Positions 52,994-62,482 of a stretch of 64,000 bases of DNA are shown here, piece by piece (positions within the stretch are counted from its first letter, which is position 1; each line of letters begins with the position of its first letter). The notes below the pieces were generated by a model that was given only the letters and a program-made list of their open reading frames with translations, was not told the DNA's origin and searched no databases. Made by a program: the position numbers and the translations under genes. Origin of the DNA: JANMZO01 sp963763135 (GTDB taxonomy: Bacteria > Actinomycetota > Acidimicrobiia > Acidimicrobiales > JANYDT01); assembly GCA_963763135.1 (NCBI GenBank), contig CAVXNJ010000006.1:1-64000 (forward strand), written 5' to 3'.

Positions 52994-55417
52994 CTAAACG
53001 GTTGTCGTGAGTGTGGTGACGATGTCCCTCGACGAGAAACCGATGCGTAGTTCGCGGGACCCCGGTCGGACCGCCCACGACTTGGACGTTACGTCCCAGT
53101 GCGATGCCCAGCGCGGGTTGAGCTGAACGGTCAGGGTCGAAGTCTGCGACCCGACCAATGTGGCCTTGGCGAATCCGACGAGTTGCTGGGCCGGGTCATC
53201 GGCCGCCCCCGTCCCTTCCGGGTCGCAGCCGTAGACCTGCACGACGACCTGACCGCGGCGATCCCCTCGGTTCGCAACCACCACTTCCACCGACGTAGGA
53301 GAAACAATTTGCGCGCTTACTATCTCGGCGGCGGCGTAGCTCAGACCGTGACCGAAGGCGAAGAGCGGCTCGCGACCCGTCGTGTCGTACCAGCGGTAGC
53401 CGATCAGGCGCCCCTCCAGGTACTTGGCCGCACCATTTCGTCCGGGGTGATGCTCGAACGACGGGGAATCCTCAAATCGTCGGGGCAGCGTTACCGGAAG
53501 GCGCCCACCGGGATCGACTTCACCCAGAAGTACGTCGACGAGAGCATCTCCGAATTCCTGGCCGGGAAACCACGTGAACAGCACGGCATCGACCTCGTCG
53601 ACCCAAGGCATCGCAACCGGCGAGCCGGCGTTGACGACGACTATCGTACGCGGACTTACCTTTGCCACTTCCCGAACAAGTTCGTCTTGACGGCCCGGCA
53701 GGTCAATGTTCGGGCGGTCGTAACCTTCGCTCTCCCAGTCTTCGTTGGTTCCGACGACGATTATCGAAACGTCTGAACGAGCCGCCAGATCGACCGCCTC
53801 CGCGAACGGGTCGACCACCACCGGACCGCTACCGCCGATGATCACACCCCGAAGAAGTCCCTCGCCACGACCCTCGTACTCGGCCACAAATTTGTACGAG
53901 CGCTCACTTTCCAGCGACACGGTTCCCACGACCTGCTTGGTACCCATGCCGAAGAACGAACCTCCGAGCGGGCTGTCGGCATCGTCAGCTACGACGATGC
54001 CGTCGACCAGGATCCTCGCCCGACCGACACTCATTACGCCGAAGTTCCATTCGCCCGAGACCGTCGGCGTGAGCGTGGCTTCGATCCGCACGGCAAACGT
54101 CGCCCGGTCGAGTCCGTTCGGCGCCTCGGGCCAGATAAGACTGAATCGGCGGAGATCTTCGGTCAGCACCACCGGTCCACCAGCTTCAAGATCGGCGGAG
54201 TTCGCGAAATACGAAACGCGGCCATCTGTGATGCTGTCGGGCGTCAAGGGCGGAAGTCCACGATGGATCGAACAGCCCGGAGCGTGAAGCACCTGGGTCT
54301 GATCCGAGGCGATCCGGCGGGTGATCGCCTCGAGCGGATGAACCTGATGCACCGCGTTCACGAGCGCCGACCCACCGCCCATGATGCGTCCGCGTAGGGC
54401 GTTCGGCCCGATAACGGCGACCCTTTCGAAAGCGTTTGCAGCGAGTGGGAGTGCGTCGTCTTTGTTTCGCAGTAGCACCATCCCCGCAGCCCCGGCAGCA
54501 CGGATCAGCTCGCGGTCTTCCGGTTCGTCCCGTGTGATCTCGGGGCCGGGACCCCCGTCGGCAATGGCTCCGATACGGTCCATGAAGCGCAGCATGCGAC
54601 GGGCTGTGGAACGAACCAGGCTCGCTTCGACCGTCCCTGCGGCGACCGCTTCGGCCAGACGTTGACCACGGAGTCGCGGCGGACCCGGCATCTCCAGATC
54701 GAGTCCGGCTTCGAGACCTTCGACCGTCGAGTGGAGTCCGAACCAGTCGCTCATCACGATTCCGTCGAAGCCCCACTCGTCTCGGAGGACGTCGGTGAGG
54801 AGCTCCTTCGAATCCGCCGACCACGGCCCGTTGATCCGGTTGTACGCCGTCATGATGGCCATCGCGCCTGCTTCGCGCACCGCAGCTTCGAACGGCTGCA
54901 GGTACACCTCACGCAGGGTCCGCTGGTCGATCTGGCTGTCGATGGTCATCCGCTCGAACTCGGTGTCGTTGCCCACGTAGTGCTTCACGCAAGCGGCCAC
55001 ACCCTCGGACTGCACGCCCTTCACGTACCCGACGGTGATACGCGCGCTCAGGTACGCGTCTTCACTCTGACACTCGAAGTTGCGCCCGCCGACCGGCGTT
55101 CGATGGAGATTCACCGTAGGAGCGAGGAGAACCCGGGCTCCTTTGGCGCGTGTCTCGCGGCCCAGCAGCTGACCGATCGTCTCAACGAGGACCGGGTCCC
55201 AGGTGGCCCCGAGCGAGGTACCGCACGGGACGTTCACCGACGCGGGACCGGTGAAACTCGTACCGCGTACGCCGGCCGGTCCGTCGCTGACGCGCATCGA
55301 TGGGATACCAGCGTGTTCGATGGCCGCGGTGTGCCAATTGTCGATTCCGGCCAACAGAGAAATCTGTTCGTCAAGCGTCAGGGAATCGAGAAGGGAATCG
55401 AGTTCGGCATCAGTCAT
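52994..55417 (-). CDS. GH3 beta-glucosidase with an inserted PA14 domain
   Basis: An 807-residue GH3 enzyme. The TIM-barrel domain starts with RVSDGPAGVRG and holds KHYVGNDTE and the nucleophile Asp224 in GFDGIVMSDWFG. The sandwich domain begins AAGMVLLRNKDDALPL. A PA14 carbohydrate-binding domain is inserted at about residues 400-540 (FAVRIEATLTPTVSGEWNFG). The fn3-like domain ends the protein. This layout is that of BglX/KmBgl-type beta-glucosidases. No signal peptide is seen. It is divergent from the second sugar importer and shares its operator region, so they are probably co-induced. Confidence 0.95.
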   Translation of the reverse strand: MTDAELDSLLDSLTLDEQISLLAGIDNWHTAAIEHAGIPSMRVSDGPAGVRGTSFTGPASVNVPCGTSLGATWDPVLVETIGQLLGRETRAKGARVLLAPTVNLHRTPVGGRNFECQSEDAYLSARITVGYVKGVQSEGVAACVKHYVGNDTEFERMTIDSQIDQRTLREVYLQPFEAAVREAGAMAIMTAYNRINGPWSADSKELLTDVLRDEWGFDGIVMSDWFGLHSTVEGLEAGLDLEMPGPPRLRGQRLAEAVAAGTVEASLVRSTARRMLRFMDRIGAIADGGPGPEITRDEPEDRELIRAAGAAGMVLLRNKDDALPLAANAFERVAVIGPNALRGRIMGGGSALVNAVHQVHPLEAITRRIASDQTQVLHAPGCSIHRGLPPLTPDSITDGRVSYFANSADLEAGGPVVLTEDLRRFSLIWPEAPNGLDRATFAVRIEATLTPTVSGEWNFGVMSVGRARILVDGIVVADDADSPLGGSFFGMGTKQVVGTVSLESERSYKFVAEYEGRGEGLLRGVIIGGSGPVVVDPFAEAVDLAARSDVSIIVVGTNEDWESEGYDRPNIDLPGRQDELVREVAKVSPRTIVVVNAGSPVAMPWVDEVDAVLFTWFPGQEFGDALVDVLLGEVDPGGRLPVTLPRRFEDSPSFEHHPGRNGAAKYLEGRLIGYRWYDTTGREPLFAFGHGLSYAAAEIVSAQIVSPTSVEVVVANRGDRRGQVVVQVYGCDPEGTGAADDPAQQLVGFAKATLVGSQTSTLTVQLNPRWASHWDVTSKSWAVRPGSRELRIGFSSRDIVTTLTTTV

Positions 55418-55452
55418 GGAAGCGGACCCTAACGCATTCCGCCGTGCGGAAG

Positions 55453-55466
55453 TGGAAACGCTTTCA
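55453..55466. promoter_or_regulatory. LacI-type operator near the GH3 gene
   Basis: TGGAAACGCTTTCA is a near-palindrome of the LacI/CcpA-type TGNAANCGNTTNCA class, 36 bases before the GH3 start on the minus strand. Confidence 0.75.
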
Positions 55467-55539
55467 GTTGCATTTCGTCATCAAACCGTAACTTATGGGT
55501 GACAACAGGCACACACTCTAACCATCTGCTAACATTTCT

Positions 55540-55553
55540 TGAAAGCGCTTGCA
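55540..55553. promoter_or_regulatory. LacI-type operator near the binding-protein gene
   Basis: TGAAAGCGCTTGCA matches the same class as the site 87 bases away and lies 38 bases before the binding-protein start. The two sites could allow looping by one regulator over both promoters. Confidence 0.8.
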
Positions 55554-55590
55554 TCAGCAGGCGTGCTCCGATCCACCAAGGGGAGAAATA

Positions 55591-56907
55591 ATGAAACTTG
55601 TGAAAACGGCTGCTGTAGCTGCCGCCTTTGCAATGATCGCCGGGTCCCCGGCGATTGCCGCGACCACAGCCAAAAAGACGACCTCGCTGCTTAAGGGCAA
55701 GATCGCCTGCAAGAACCAGTACAAGGGCAAGAAGGTCACGATCTTCTCCCCGAACGACACCGTGGGTGACATCAAGAACTTCGGCGCCGCTTGGGCTCCG
55801 TTCGAGAAGTGCACCGGCGTCAAGATCACCTGGGAAGGCACGAAGACGTTCGAAGCCGATGTCAAGCTGCGCCTCGCAGGCGGCAACGCGCCGGGCATCA
55901 TCGACTTCCCGCAGCCGGGCCTCATGGCAGCCCAGGCCAAGGCCGGCAAGCTGATCGAGCTTCCCGCCGACATCAAAGCCGACATCTCGAACAATCTCCT
56001 CGGTGGCTGGCTCGGCTACAGCACCGTCAACGGCAAGGTCTACGGCTATCCGTTCCGTCAGAACTTCAAGTCGTTCGTCTGGTACTCGCCCAAGGCGTTC
56101 GCCGCCAAGGGCTACAAGGTTCCGACTTCGCTCGACGAGCTGAAGACCCTTTCCGACAAGATCGTCACCGACGGCGGCACGCCGTGGTGTGCCGGTATCG
56201 AGTCCGGTGCAGCAACCGGTTGGGTCATCACCGACTGGGTCGAAGACATGATGCTTCGCACCACGACCCCCGCGAACTACGACAAGTGGATCGACCACTC
56301 CCTCAAGTTCGACTCGCCTGAAGTCAAGACCGCGTTCGACGCCGTCGGTTCGTACCTGAAGAACGAGAAGTACGTCGGCAACGTCAAGGCCATCGCCACG
56401 ACGAAGTTCCAAGACGGCGGCCTCCCGATCCTCGACGGCAAGTGCTTCATGCACCGCCAGGCCAACTTCTACAAGTCGAACTGGCCGGCCGGCACGACCT
56501 TCGGCGACAGCGGCACCGTCAACGCCTTCTACCTCCCGATGGCCAAGGCCAGCGACCCGAAGGCCATGCTCGGCGGCGGCGACATCAACGCTGCAACCAA
56601 CAAGAAGCCCGAAACCATCGACACGATGCGCTACCTCGCCTCGGTTGACTGGGCCAACGCCACCGCAGCCAACATGGGCAACTTCTCGCCCCGCAAGGAC
56701 TACGACACCAGCCTCCTGCCCGACAAGTTCGACCAGGTCTTCGCGAACATCGGTAAGTCCGCAGCGACGTTCCGCTTCGACGCTTCCGACCTGATGCCGG
56801 GCGCAGTTGGCTCCGGTTCGTTCTGGAAGGAAGCCACCTCGTGGATCACCGGACAGAGCACCGACGACACCCTGGCCAACATCGACAAGAGCTGGCCCGC
56901 AAGCTGA
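55591..56907 (+). CDS. Sugar-binding protein of a CUT1 importer (alpha-glucoside AglE-like)
   Basis: A 438-residue solute-binding protein. The first 23 residues are a signal peptide (MKLVKTAAVAAAFAMIAGSP). The mature part resembles AglE-type alpha-glucoside-binding proteins, for example GTKTFEADVKLRLAGGNAPG, GYPFRQNFKSFVWYSPKAF and GGDINAATNKKPETID. Three cysteines (near residues 40, 73 and 204) may form disulfides. ATG at 55591 follows AAGGGGAGA. It is the first gene of a five-gene operon. Confidence 0.94.
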   Translation: MKLVKTAAVAAAFAMIAGSPAIAATTAKKTTSLLKGKIACKNQYKGKKVTIFSPNDTVGDIKNFGAAWAPFEKCTGVKITWEGTKTFEADVKLRLAGGNAPGIIDFPQPGLMAAQAKAGKLIELPADIKADISNNLLGGWLGYSTVNGKVYGYPFRQNFKSFVWYSPKAFAAKGYKVPTSLDELKTLSDKIVTDGGTPWCAGIESGAATGWVITDWVEDMMLRTTTPANYDKWIDHSLKFDSPEVKTAFDAVGSYLKNEKYVGNVKAIATTKFQDGGLPILDGKCFMHRQANFYKSNWPAGTTFGDSGTVNAFYLPMAKASDPKAMLGGGDINAATNKKPETIDTMRYLASVDWANATAANMGNFSPRKDYDTSLLPDKFDQVFANIGKSAATFRFDASDLMPGAVGSGSFWKEATSWITGQSTDDTLANIDKSWPAS

Positions 56908-56935
56908 TTAACCCCACACAGGGTTGAACTTTGGG

Positions 56936-56961
56936 AAGGGCCGCGAGCGATCGCGGCCCTT
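56936..56961 (+). terminator. Hairpin after the binding-protein gene
   Basis: AAGGGCCGCG and CGCGGCCCTT pair perfectly around AGCGAT, followed by TTCC. It lies between the binding-protein and permease genes and probably ends most transcripts, like the hairpin in the first cluster. Confidence 0.7.
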
Positions 56962-57025
56962 TCCGGTTATGTTTTCAAGAACGAGCAGTCTGAACACTGA
57001 ACACCTGAGATAGAGGGCAGCCAAA

Positions 57026-58027
57026 ATGGGGCAGCTGGTAAGTGCGTTGATCACCGTGGTTCTCGGACTCGGCGGATTCGTTGGAGGGTTGTTGGCCCTG
57101 TATGCGATAACGATGGCGTTTCCGAAACGGTTCCGCGACGGCGGCCAGATCGCCGTCTTTCTCGGTCCAGCCATCGTTCTGATCATCATCGGGTTGCTGG
57201 TCCCCGCCCTTCGAACAGCGTTTCTGAGCCTCTTCTCCGACCGGGAGAACAGCCATCCGTTCGGCGGCCTGGCCAACTACAAGTTCATCTTCACCGATTC
57301 GAAGATGCTGTTGGCTCTCACGAACTCGGCGCTCTGGGTGATCTTCGGCGGAACCACCAGCACGATTCTCGGCTTGAGCATCGCCCGCTACATCGACGGG
57401 GCGAAGGGCGAGAAGGTCGCAAAGTCGCTCATCTTCATTCCCCAGGCGCTCTCGCTGGCCGGTGCCGGCATCATCTGGAAGTTCGTCTACGACGGCCCGC
57501 CGTTCGCCTACGGCCTGCTGAACGCGGTAACGAAGGTAGTTCCGGGTCTACCCGACAGCTTCGGCGGCGACGGGCAGCGGATCTGGCTCCTTGAGAGCGG
57601 AGCGCGGATGAACACGTTCCTCCTGATCGTGATCCTGGTCTGGGTCCAGACCGGATTCGCAACGGTCGTGCTTTCGGCAGCGATCAAGGGTGTGCCCGAG
57701 GCGCTGGCCGAAGCCGCCACCGTCGACGGCGCCACCAGCCGCCAGGTGTTCTACAAGGTCACCCTGCCCTACATTCGCCCGGCCATTCTCACGGTCCTCA
57801 CGACCGGAACCATCGGAGCGCTGAAGGCCTTCGACATCATTCAAGCCACGACCGGTGGAAACTTCAACACCAGCACCGTGGCCAACGAGCAATACATCAA
57901 GTTCTTCTTGGAAGACCGCGACGGACTCGCATCGGCGCTCGCCGTGCTGCTCTTCGTGATCGTGCTTCCAATAGTGGTCCTCAACCAACGGGGCCAGAAA
58001 CGAGCAGCGGAGATGATGGGAGGATGA
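57026..58027 (+). CDS. Sugar ABC permease (AglF/MalF type)
   Basis: A 333-residue permease with eight predicted hydrophobic segments; the first two (LITVVLGLGGFVGGLLALYA and FLGPAIVLIIIGLLV) flank a short loop. The EAA motif EALAEAATVDGATSRQVFY is near residue 230. It forms the channel with the downstream permease, whose start overlaps this stop by four bases. No ATPase gene is present in the operon. Confidence 0.95.
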   Translation: MGQLVSALITVVLGLGGFVGGLLALYAITMAFPKRFRDGGQIAVFLGPAIVLIIIGLLVPALRTAFLSLFSDRENSHPFGGLANYKFIFTDSKMLLALTNSALWVIFGGTTSTILGLSIARYIDGAKGEKVAKSLIFIPQALSLAGAGIIWKFVYDGPPFAYGLLNAVTKVVPGLPDSFGGDGQRIWLLESGARMNTFLLIVILVWVQTGFATVVLSAAIKGVPEALAEAATVDGATSRQVFYKVTLPYIRPAILTVLTTGTIGALKAFDIIQATTGGNFNTSTVANEQYIKFFLEDRDGLASALAVLLFVIVLPIVVLNQRGQKRAAEMMGG

Positions 58028-58989
58028 GCGACATGACCGTTGTTACGACACCGGCCACCGCCCCAACGGTTGGGGTAAAGGCTGTCGAAGCCAAGGCGAC
58101 GCTCGGTCGCAAGTTGTCCGACACCCTCGGGAGCCGGGCCGGTCGAGCCTTTGTGTGGGCCCTCGCCCTCTTCTGGACGGTCCCGACGTTCGGGCTTCTG
58201 CTCACGTCGTTCCGACCCGAACGGCAGATCAAGACCTCAGGTTGGTGGACGGCGTTCGCGCACCCGAAGTTCACGTTCGACAACTACTTCTCCGTCCTCG
58301 GCACCCGCTCCGGAATCGAGTTGGGTCGGTACTTCTCGAACTCCATCAAGATCGCCATCCCGGCCACGATCATCTCCGTGATGATCGCCGCGCTCGCGTC
58401 GTATGCCCTGTCGTGGATGGAATTTCGTGGACGCGAAATGGTCTACGTCGGGATCATCAGCCTGCTGGTGGTACCGCTCCAAATGGCGATCATCCCACTG
58501 CTGCGGTTGTTCAACCTCGGCGTTCACATCGGCTCGATCACCATCGTCCCGGCGCTCCACTTTCCGGCGATCGTGCAGACATGGATCGCCCACGCATGTT
58601 TCGGTATGCCGTTCTGTTTGTTCATTTTGAAGAACTTCGTATCGTCGCTCCCACCGGAGCTCATCGAAGCCGGCAAGATCGACGGCGCCGGTCACATGAC
58701 GATCTTCCGTCGCATCGTTCTTCCGCTGTCGATTCCCTCGATCGCCTCCCTCGGCATCTTCCAGTTCCTGTTCATCTGGAACGACTTCTTCGTTGGCAAG
58801 ATTTTCGCCGGTGGCGGCCAGAACGCCCCGATCACGGCGAAGCTGGTCGAGGTGTCCGGCAACCGCGGGCAGGACTGGCACCTTCTGACTGCGGCCGCGT
58901 TCATCTCGGCCATCGTTCCACTGAGCGTGTTCTTCTCCCTGCAGCGCTACTTCGTAAAGGGTCTTCTAGCCGGTTCCGTCAAGGGCTGA
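58024..58989 (+). CDS. Sugar ABC permease (AglG/MalG type)
   Basis: A 321-residue permease with six membrane segments, LPPELIEAGKIDGAGHMTIF as the EAA loop, and the C-terminal QRYFVKGLLAGSVKG typical of the MalG class. Second half of the importer channel. The following gene (GMC oxidoreductase) begins 46 bases later. Confidence 0.95.
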   Translation: MSDMTVVTTPATAPTVGVKAVEAKATLGRKLSDTLGSRAGRAFVWALALFWTVPTFGLLLTSFRPERQIKTSGWWTAFAHPKFTFDNYFSVLGTRSGIELGRYFSNSIKIAIPATIISVMIAALASYALSWMEFRGREMVYVGIISLLVVPLQMAIIPLLRLFNLGVHIGSITIVPALHFPAIVQTWIAHACFGMPFCLFILKNFVSSLPPELIEAGKIDGAGHMTIFRRIVLPLSIPSIASLGIFQFLFIWNDFFVGKIFAGGGQNAPITAKLVEVSGNRGQDWHLLTAAAFISAIVPLSVFFSLQRYFVKGLLAGSVKG

Positions 58990-59035
58990 CGCCAAACCTC
59001 GACGGTCGTCGAGGGCACAACAGGATGGAACAGAA

Positions 59036-60424
59036 ATGAAGCAGATAGTCGTCATCGGAGGGGGCACCGCCGGAAGCATCGTCGCGTCGCGCCTCTCCGA
59101 GCAACCGGATTGGAGCGTCGTTCTGCTCGAGGCCGGTATCGACCGCGAGATCGAACCCCCCGCCGATCTGTTCGAAGCCATGGCCGAACCCGGTGCTCTG
59201 TGGGCACCAATCGACGCCGCGCCGGGAGCTTCCGTGCTGCGGGGCAAGGGTGTCGGTGGATCTTCCGCGGTCAACGGAAGCATGTGCGCCGTTCCCCCGA
59301 GCTCGGACTTCGAGAAGTGGGAGACGTTGACTGGCGACCGGTTCTGGGGGCCGGATTCGGTCACGGCAACCTTCGACGCGCTTCTCACCGGAGCGTTGAC
59401 GCTCGACGCTGAGACTCGTGGTCGGGCCGACCGCGTTCTTGCCACTCTGGCCGACGAGTTGAACCTGACCGTCCGCGACGCGACGGTCTTTCGCGACCCG
59501 CAAACCGGCGAGCGGCGGTCGTTCAGTTCCCAGGCGCTGCGCAGCGCCAGGTCCCGCCCGAATCTCGCCGTGAAGTCCGACGCGGAAGTCCAGCTCGTTC
59601 TCCCTGCGGCGGACCCAACGCAGCAAAACTACGTACACCTACATACAGGCGACGTCGTTGAAGCTGACCACGTCGTCGTGTGTGCCGGAGCAATCGGATC
59701 ACCGGCGATCCTGCTCCGATCCGGCTTTACGAACCAAGCCATCGGAGACACCGTGCTCAACCACGTCGGGGTCACGATCACGCTCGAGTTCCCGGTAGCT
59801 GAACTCGATGGGATCCAACGCTCCGAACTCGACCGCGGGCCACTGACAGCCGTGCTCGGGGGTCGGGCCGACAGCATGGAGATCCTGCCGATCAATCGGG
59901 TCGGAGTCGGTCAATCCACCGGGCACTTCGGAGGGTTTCTGATCACGCCGATGCTGGCCAACTGCACCCGAGGACAGCTGCGCGTCGATGCGAGCGGCGA
60001 GCCCGTGCTCTCCTTCGTGCCGTCGTCCGAAGACCGCGCCTGTTTGCGGCAGGCCCTCAAGCTCGGCTTGCGGCTCGCCCAGCTCGCTCTCGACCGTGGT
60101 CTGGCCGTCAACGCATTCGTCGATGCCGCGGGAACGACCGCAGAGTCGCTGACTGACCGCTCCGATGCTGAACTCGACGCGTGGATCGCCTCGCACCCGG
60201 CTCCGCTGCATCACTACGCGGGGTCGTGTCCGATGGGGTCGCCGACCGACGCGGCACCGCTTGATCCGTCCTGCCAACTCAAAGGACACGCGGGAATCTC
60301 CGTCATCGACGCATCCTGCTTTCCGTCGATGGTCTCCGTCGGTCCGAGCCTCACCGTCGCAATGCTGGCCGAGCGGGCAAGCGCTCGCCTGGGATCTGAC
60401 CTGTTGAGGAGGTGGGCGGCATGA
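59036..60424 (+). CDS. GMC-family FAD oxidoreductase
   Basis: A 462-residue glucose-methanol-choline oxidoreductase. The FAD motif VVIGGGTAGSIVASRL is at residue 5, GKGVGGSSAVNGSM (GMC signature 1) near residue 75, GAIGSPAILLRSG (signature 2) near residue 220, and the catalytic His pair region is HHYAGSCPMG near residue 393. It is shorter than most GMC enzymes. It lies in the sugar importer operon between the permeases and the LacI gene, so it probably oxidises the imported sugar or an aglycone alcohol. The GGATGGAAC upstream gives a weak ribosome site. Confidence 0.93.
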   Translation: MKQIVVIGGGTAGSIVASRLSEQPDWSVVLLEAGIDREIEPPADLFEAMAEPGALWAPIDAAPGASVLRGKGVGGSSAVNGSMCAVPPSSDFEKWETLTGDRFWGPDSVTATFDALLTGALTLDAETRGRADRVLATLADELNLTVRDATVFRDPQTGERRSFSSQALRSARSRPNLAVKSDAEVQLVLPAADPTQQNYVHLHTGDVVEADHVVVCAGAIGSPAILLRSGFTNQAIGDTVLNHVGVTITLEFPVAELDGIQRSELDRGPLTAVLGGRADSMEILPINRVGVGQSTGHFGGFLITPMLANCTRGQLRVDASGEPVLSFVPSSEDRACLRQALKLGLRLAQLALDRGLAVNAFVDAAGTTAESLTDRSDAELDAWIASHPAPLHHYAGSCPMGSPTDAAPLDPSCQLKGHAGISVIDASCFPSMVSVGPSLTVAMLAERASARLGSDLLRRWAA

Positions 60425-61491
60425 CGAACCTCCCCCGGCCTCCCCTGCAGGCCGCGACTATCGAAGCCGTCGCGGCGCTGGCCAAGGTGTCGGTGGCGAC
60501 CGTAAGCCGGGCTCTGCGCAATCTGCCGAATGTCGCTGAGGAAACCCGCAAGCGCGTCCATATCGCTGCCGAACAACTGAACTATCGACCCGACCCGAAC
60601 GCATCTCGCTTGGCTACCGGCCGGACCCAGGCCATCGGCATGGCCGTCCCTATGCTCGGGCGCTGGTACTTCTCGACGGTGGTCGGAGCGGCGCACGTGG
60701 TGCTCGTCGACGAGGGTTACGACCTGCTCCTGTTCGGCGTCGCGACGCCCGAAGATCGTGGCCGCTTCATCACGGAATGGGCCGTGCTCGGCAAACGGGT
60801 CGACGGCGTGATCCTCGTTGATCTCAAGCTCGACCCCAACGAAATCGAAGATCTCGCGCACGCGGAAGCGCGCGTCGGCACGATTGGCAATCTCCATTCG
60901 CCGTTCTCGTCCGTCACCGTCGACAATCGCGCGGCGTCGGCGGTGGCCGTCCGCCACCTCCTCAACCTGGGGCATCGGGAAATTGCGCTCATCGGCCATC
61001 AGCAGGGCGACTGGCCGTTCCAGGTTCCGAACGACCGCCATGACGGTTACGTCGATGCACTCCGGGAATTCGGGATCACCCCGCGGCCCGAGCTGCAACG
61101 AGCCGGCTCCTTCGAGATCGACGGCGGATACGACGCCATGACCGACCTCCTCGCTCTGCAGAACCCACCCACGGCCGTCTTCGCCATGTCCGACGAGATG
61201 GCGTTTGGGGCGATCAAGGCGATCCGTGACCACGGGCTCCGGGTGCCGGAAGACATCTCCGTAGTCGGCTTCGACGATCACGAGATGGCCAAGGTCATGG
61301 ATCTCACCACGATTCGCCAGCCGGTGCAGGAGAGCGGCGAGCTGATCGCCCGACAAATGATCAGCATGCTCAAGGCCGCCGCCACCAACGACGCCGACGG
61401 TCTGCTACCCGTGCACCGGCAGCTCCGCACCCACCTGGTCGTCCGGCGAACCACGGCGCCCTTCTCCGCCACGCGCCTTCACCACAGCTGA
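60421..61491 (+). CDS. LacI-family regulator of the second sugar cluster
   Basis: A 356-residue LacI regulator. The helix-turn-helix is ATIEAVAALAKVSVATVSRA near residue 14, the hinge and effector domain follow, and PEDISVVGFDDHEMAKVMD is near residue 280. ATG at 60421 overlaps the GMC stop by four bases and has GAGGTGGG upstream. As the last gene of the operon it likely binds the two TGNAANCGNTTNCA operators at 55453 and 55540 and represses both the operon and the divergent GH3. Confidence 0.94.
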   Translation: MTNLPRPPLQAATIEAVAALAKVSVATVSRALRNLPNVAEETRKRVHIAAEQLNYRPDPNASRLATGRTQAIGMAVPMLGRWYFSTVVGAAHVVLVDEGYDLLLFGVATPEDRGRFITEWAVLGKRVDGVILVDLKLDPNEIEDLAHAEARVGTIGNLHSPFSSVTVDNRAASAVAVRHLLNLGHREIALIGHQQGDWPFQVPNDRHDGYVDALREFGITPRPELQRAGSFEIDGGYDAMTDLLALQNPPTAVFAMSDEMAFGAIKAIRDHGLRVPEDISVVGFDDHEMAKVMDLTTIRQPVQESGELIARQMISMLKAAATNDADGLLPVHRQLRTHLVVRRTTAPFSATRLHHS

Positions 61492-61538
61492 CGCCAGGGT
61501 CGAAAGGGCCGCTCAGCACCCACCGATCAGCAAGCTGA

Positions 61539-62432
61539 TCAGACGCCGGCTCGGTAGCCGACTTCCCACAGGCACAGGCCGTGCGGCGGCGCAATGTTGG
61601 GTGCATAGCTGCGGTCGCGAGCCCGAAGCGTGGCCATGACATCGCCGGCCGTACGTTTCCCCTGGCCGATCTCGACCAGAAACCCCACGATCGACCGCAC
61701 CATCTGCTGACAGAAGGCGTTCGCCCGGATTTCCAGACGCAGCACGTTGTCAGGCAACTCCACCCAGAAGGCGTCGGTCACGAGCCGGACGAGCGAACTG
61801 TCGGTCTTGTGCTTTTCCATGCGGCAGAACGACGTGAAGTCGTGGTGTCCGATGAACGCATCGGTCGCCAGGCGCAGTGCATGCATGTCGAGCGGGGCCC
61901 GCACGTGCCAGGTCGTCTCGGTGAGGAACGGATCAGGGAGGGTCCGGTTCAGAATCGTGTAGCGGTAGTGCCGGTAGGTGGCGCTGAAGCGAGCGTCGAA
62001 CGTCACCGGGGCGAGATCGGCACTACGGATCACGATCTCGGGGTTCAGGATCTTGTTCAGGGAGCGGTGCACCCGGTCGACATCGAAACGCTTCGGCTCG
62101 GGAATGTCGACGTGTACGACCTGACCCCAGGCGTGCACTCCGGCATCGGTCCGTCCCGACATCACGAGGATCGGGCGCTCGGCCAGCTGGTTCACGATAC
62201 ACAGGGCGTCAAGCAGCGTGTCGCCGACGGTGCGAAGTTTCCCCTGCGGAGCCAGGCCGTGGAAGTTCGTGCCGCGGTATGCAACCAGCAGCCGGAGCCG
62301 AATATGCCCGTCGGCTAAGCGGGTCTCCCCCGCCACGTACTCGTCCTTCTCATCGAACGCAAGCAGCCGCTCCACGTCAGCCGACGCTAGCGCAGCGACC
62401 ACCGGGCTTCCATGAACGTAGACAACCCGCAA
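61539..62432 (-). CDS. truA: tRNA pseudouridine synthase A
   Basis: A 297-residue enzyme that converts uridines 38-40 of tRNAs. The catalytic Asp is in MSGRTDAGVHAWGQVVH near residue 100; other marks are YRGTNFHG, FDARFSATYRHYRY, HHDFTSFCR and NAFCQQMVRSIVG. It has an extra ~45 N-terminal residues before the usual start of the family. A TTG start at 62432 is supported by a strong GAGGGGAGAG site about six bases upstream; there is no better downstream start codon. It lies behind the rpoA-rplQ terminator, as in many actinobacteria. Confidence 0.93.
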   Translation of the reverse strand: MRVVYVHGSPVVAALASADVERLLAFDEKDEYVAGETRLADGHIRLRLLVAYRGTNFHGLAPQGKLRTVGDTLLDALCIVNQLAERPILVMSGRTDAGVHAWGQVVHVDIPEPKRFDVDRVHRSLNKILNPEIVIRSADLAPVTFDARFSATYRHYRYTILNRTLPDPFLTETTWHVRAPLDMHALRLATDAFIGHHDFTSFCRMEKHKTDSSLVRLVTDAFWVELPDNVLRLEIRANAFCQQMVRSIVGFLVEIGQGKRTAGDVMATLRARDRSYAPNIAPPHGLCLWEVGYRAGV

Positions 62433-62482
62433 CCGACTCTCCCCTCTCCCACGAACCCGTCAATAACCGGGCGACCCAAACG

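Noticed and set aside
54662..55432. 256-codon frame opposite the second GH3 gene
   Set aside because: It covers the GH3 N-terminal region, whose motifs are unambiguous on the minus strand.
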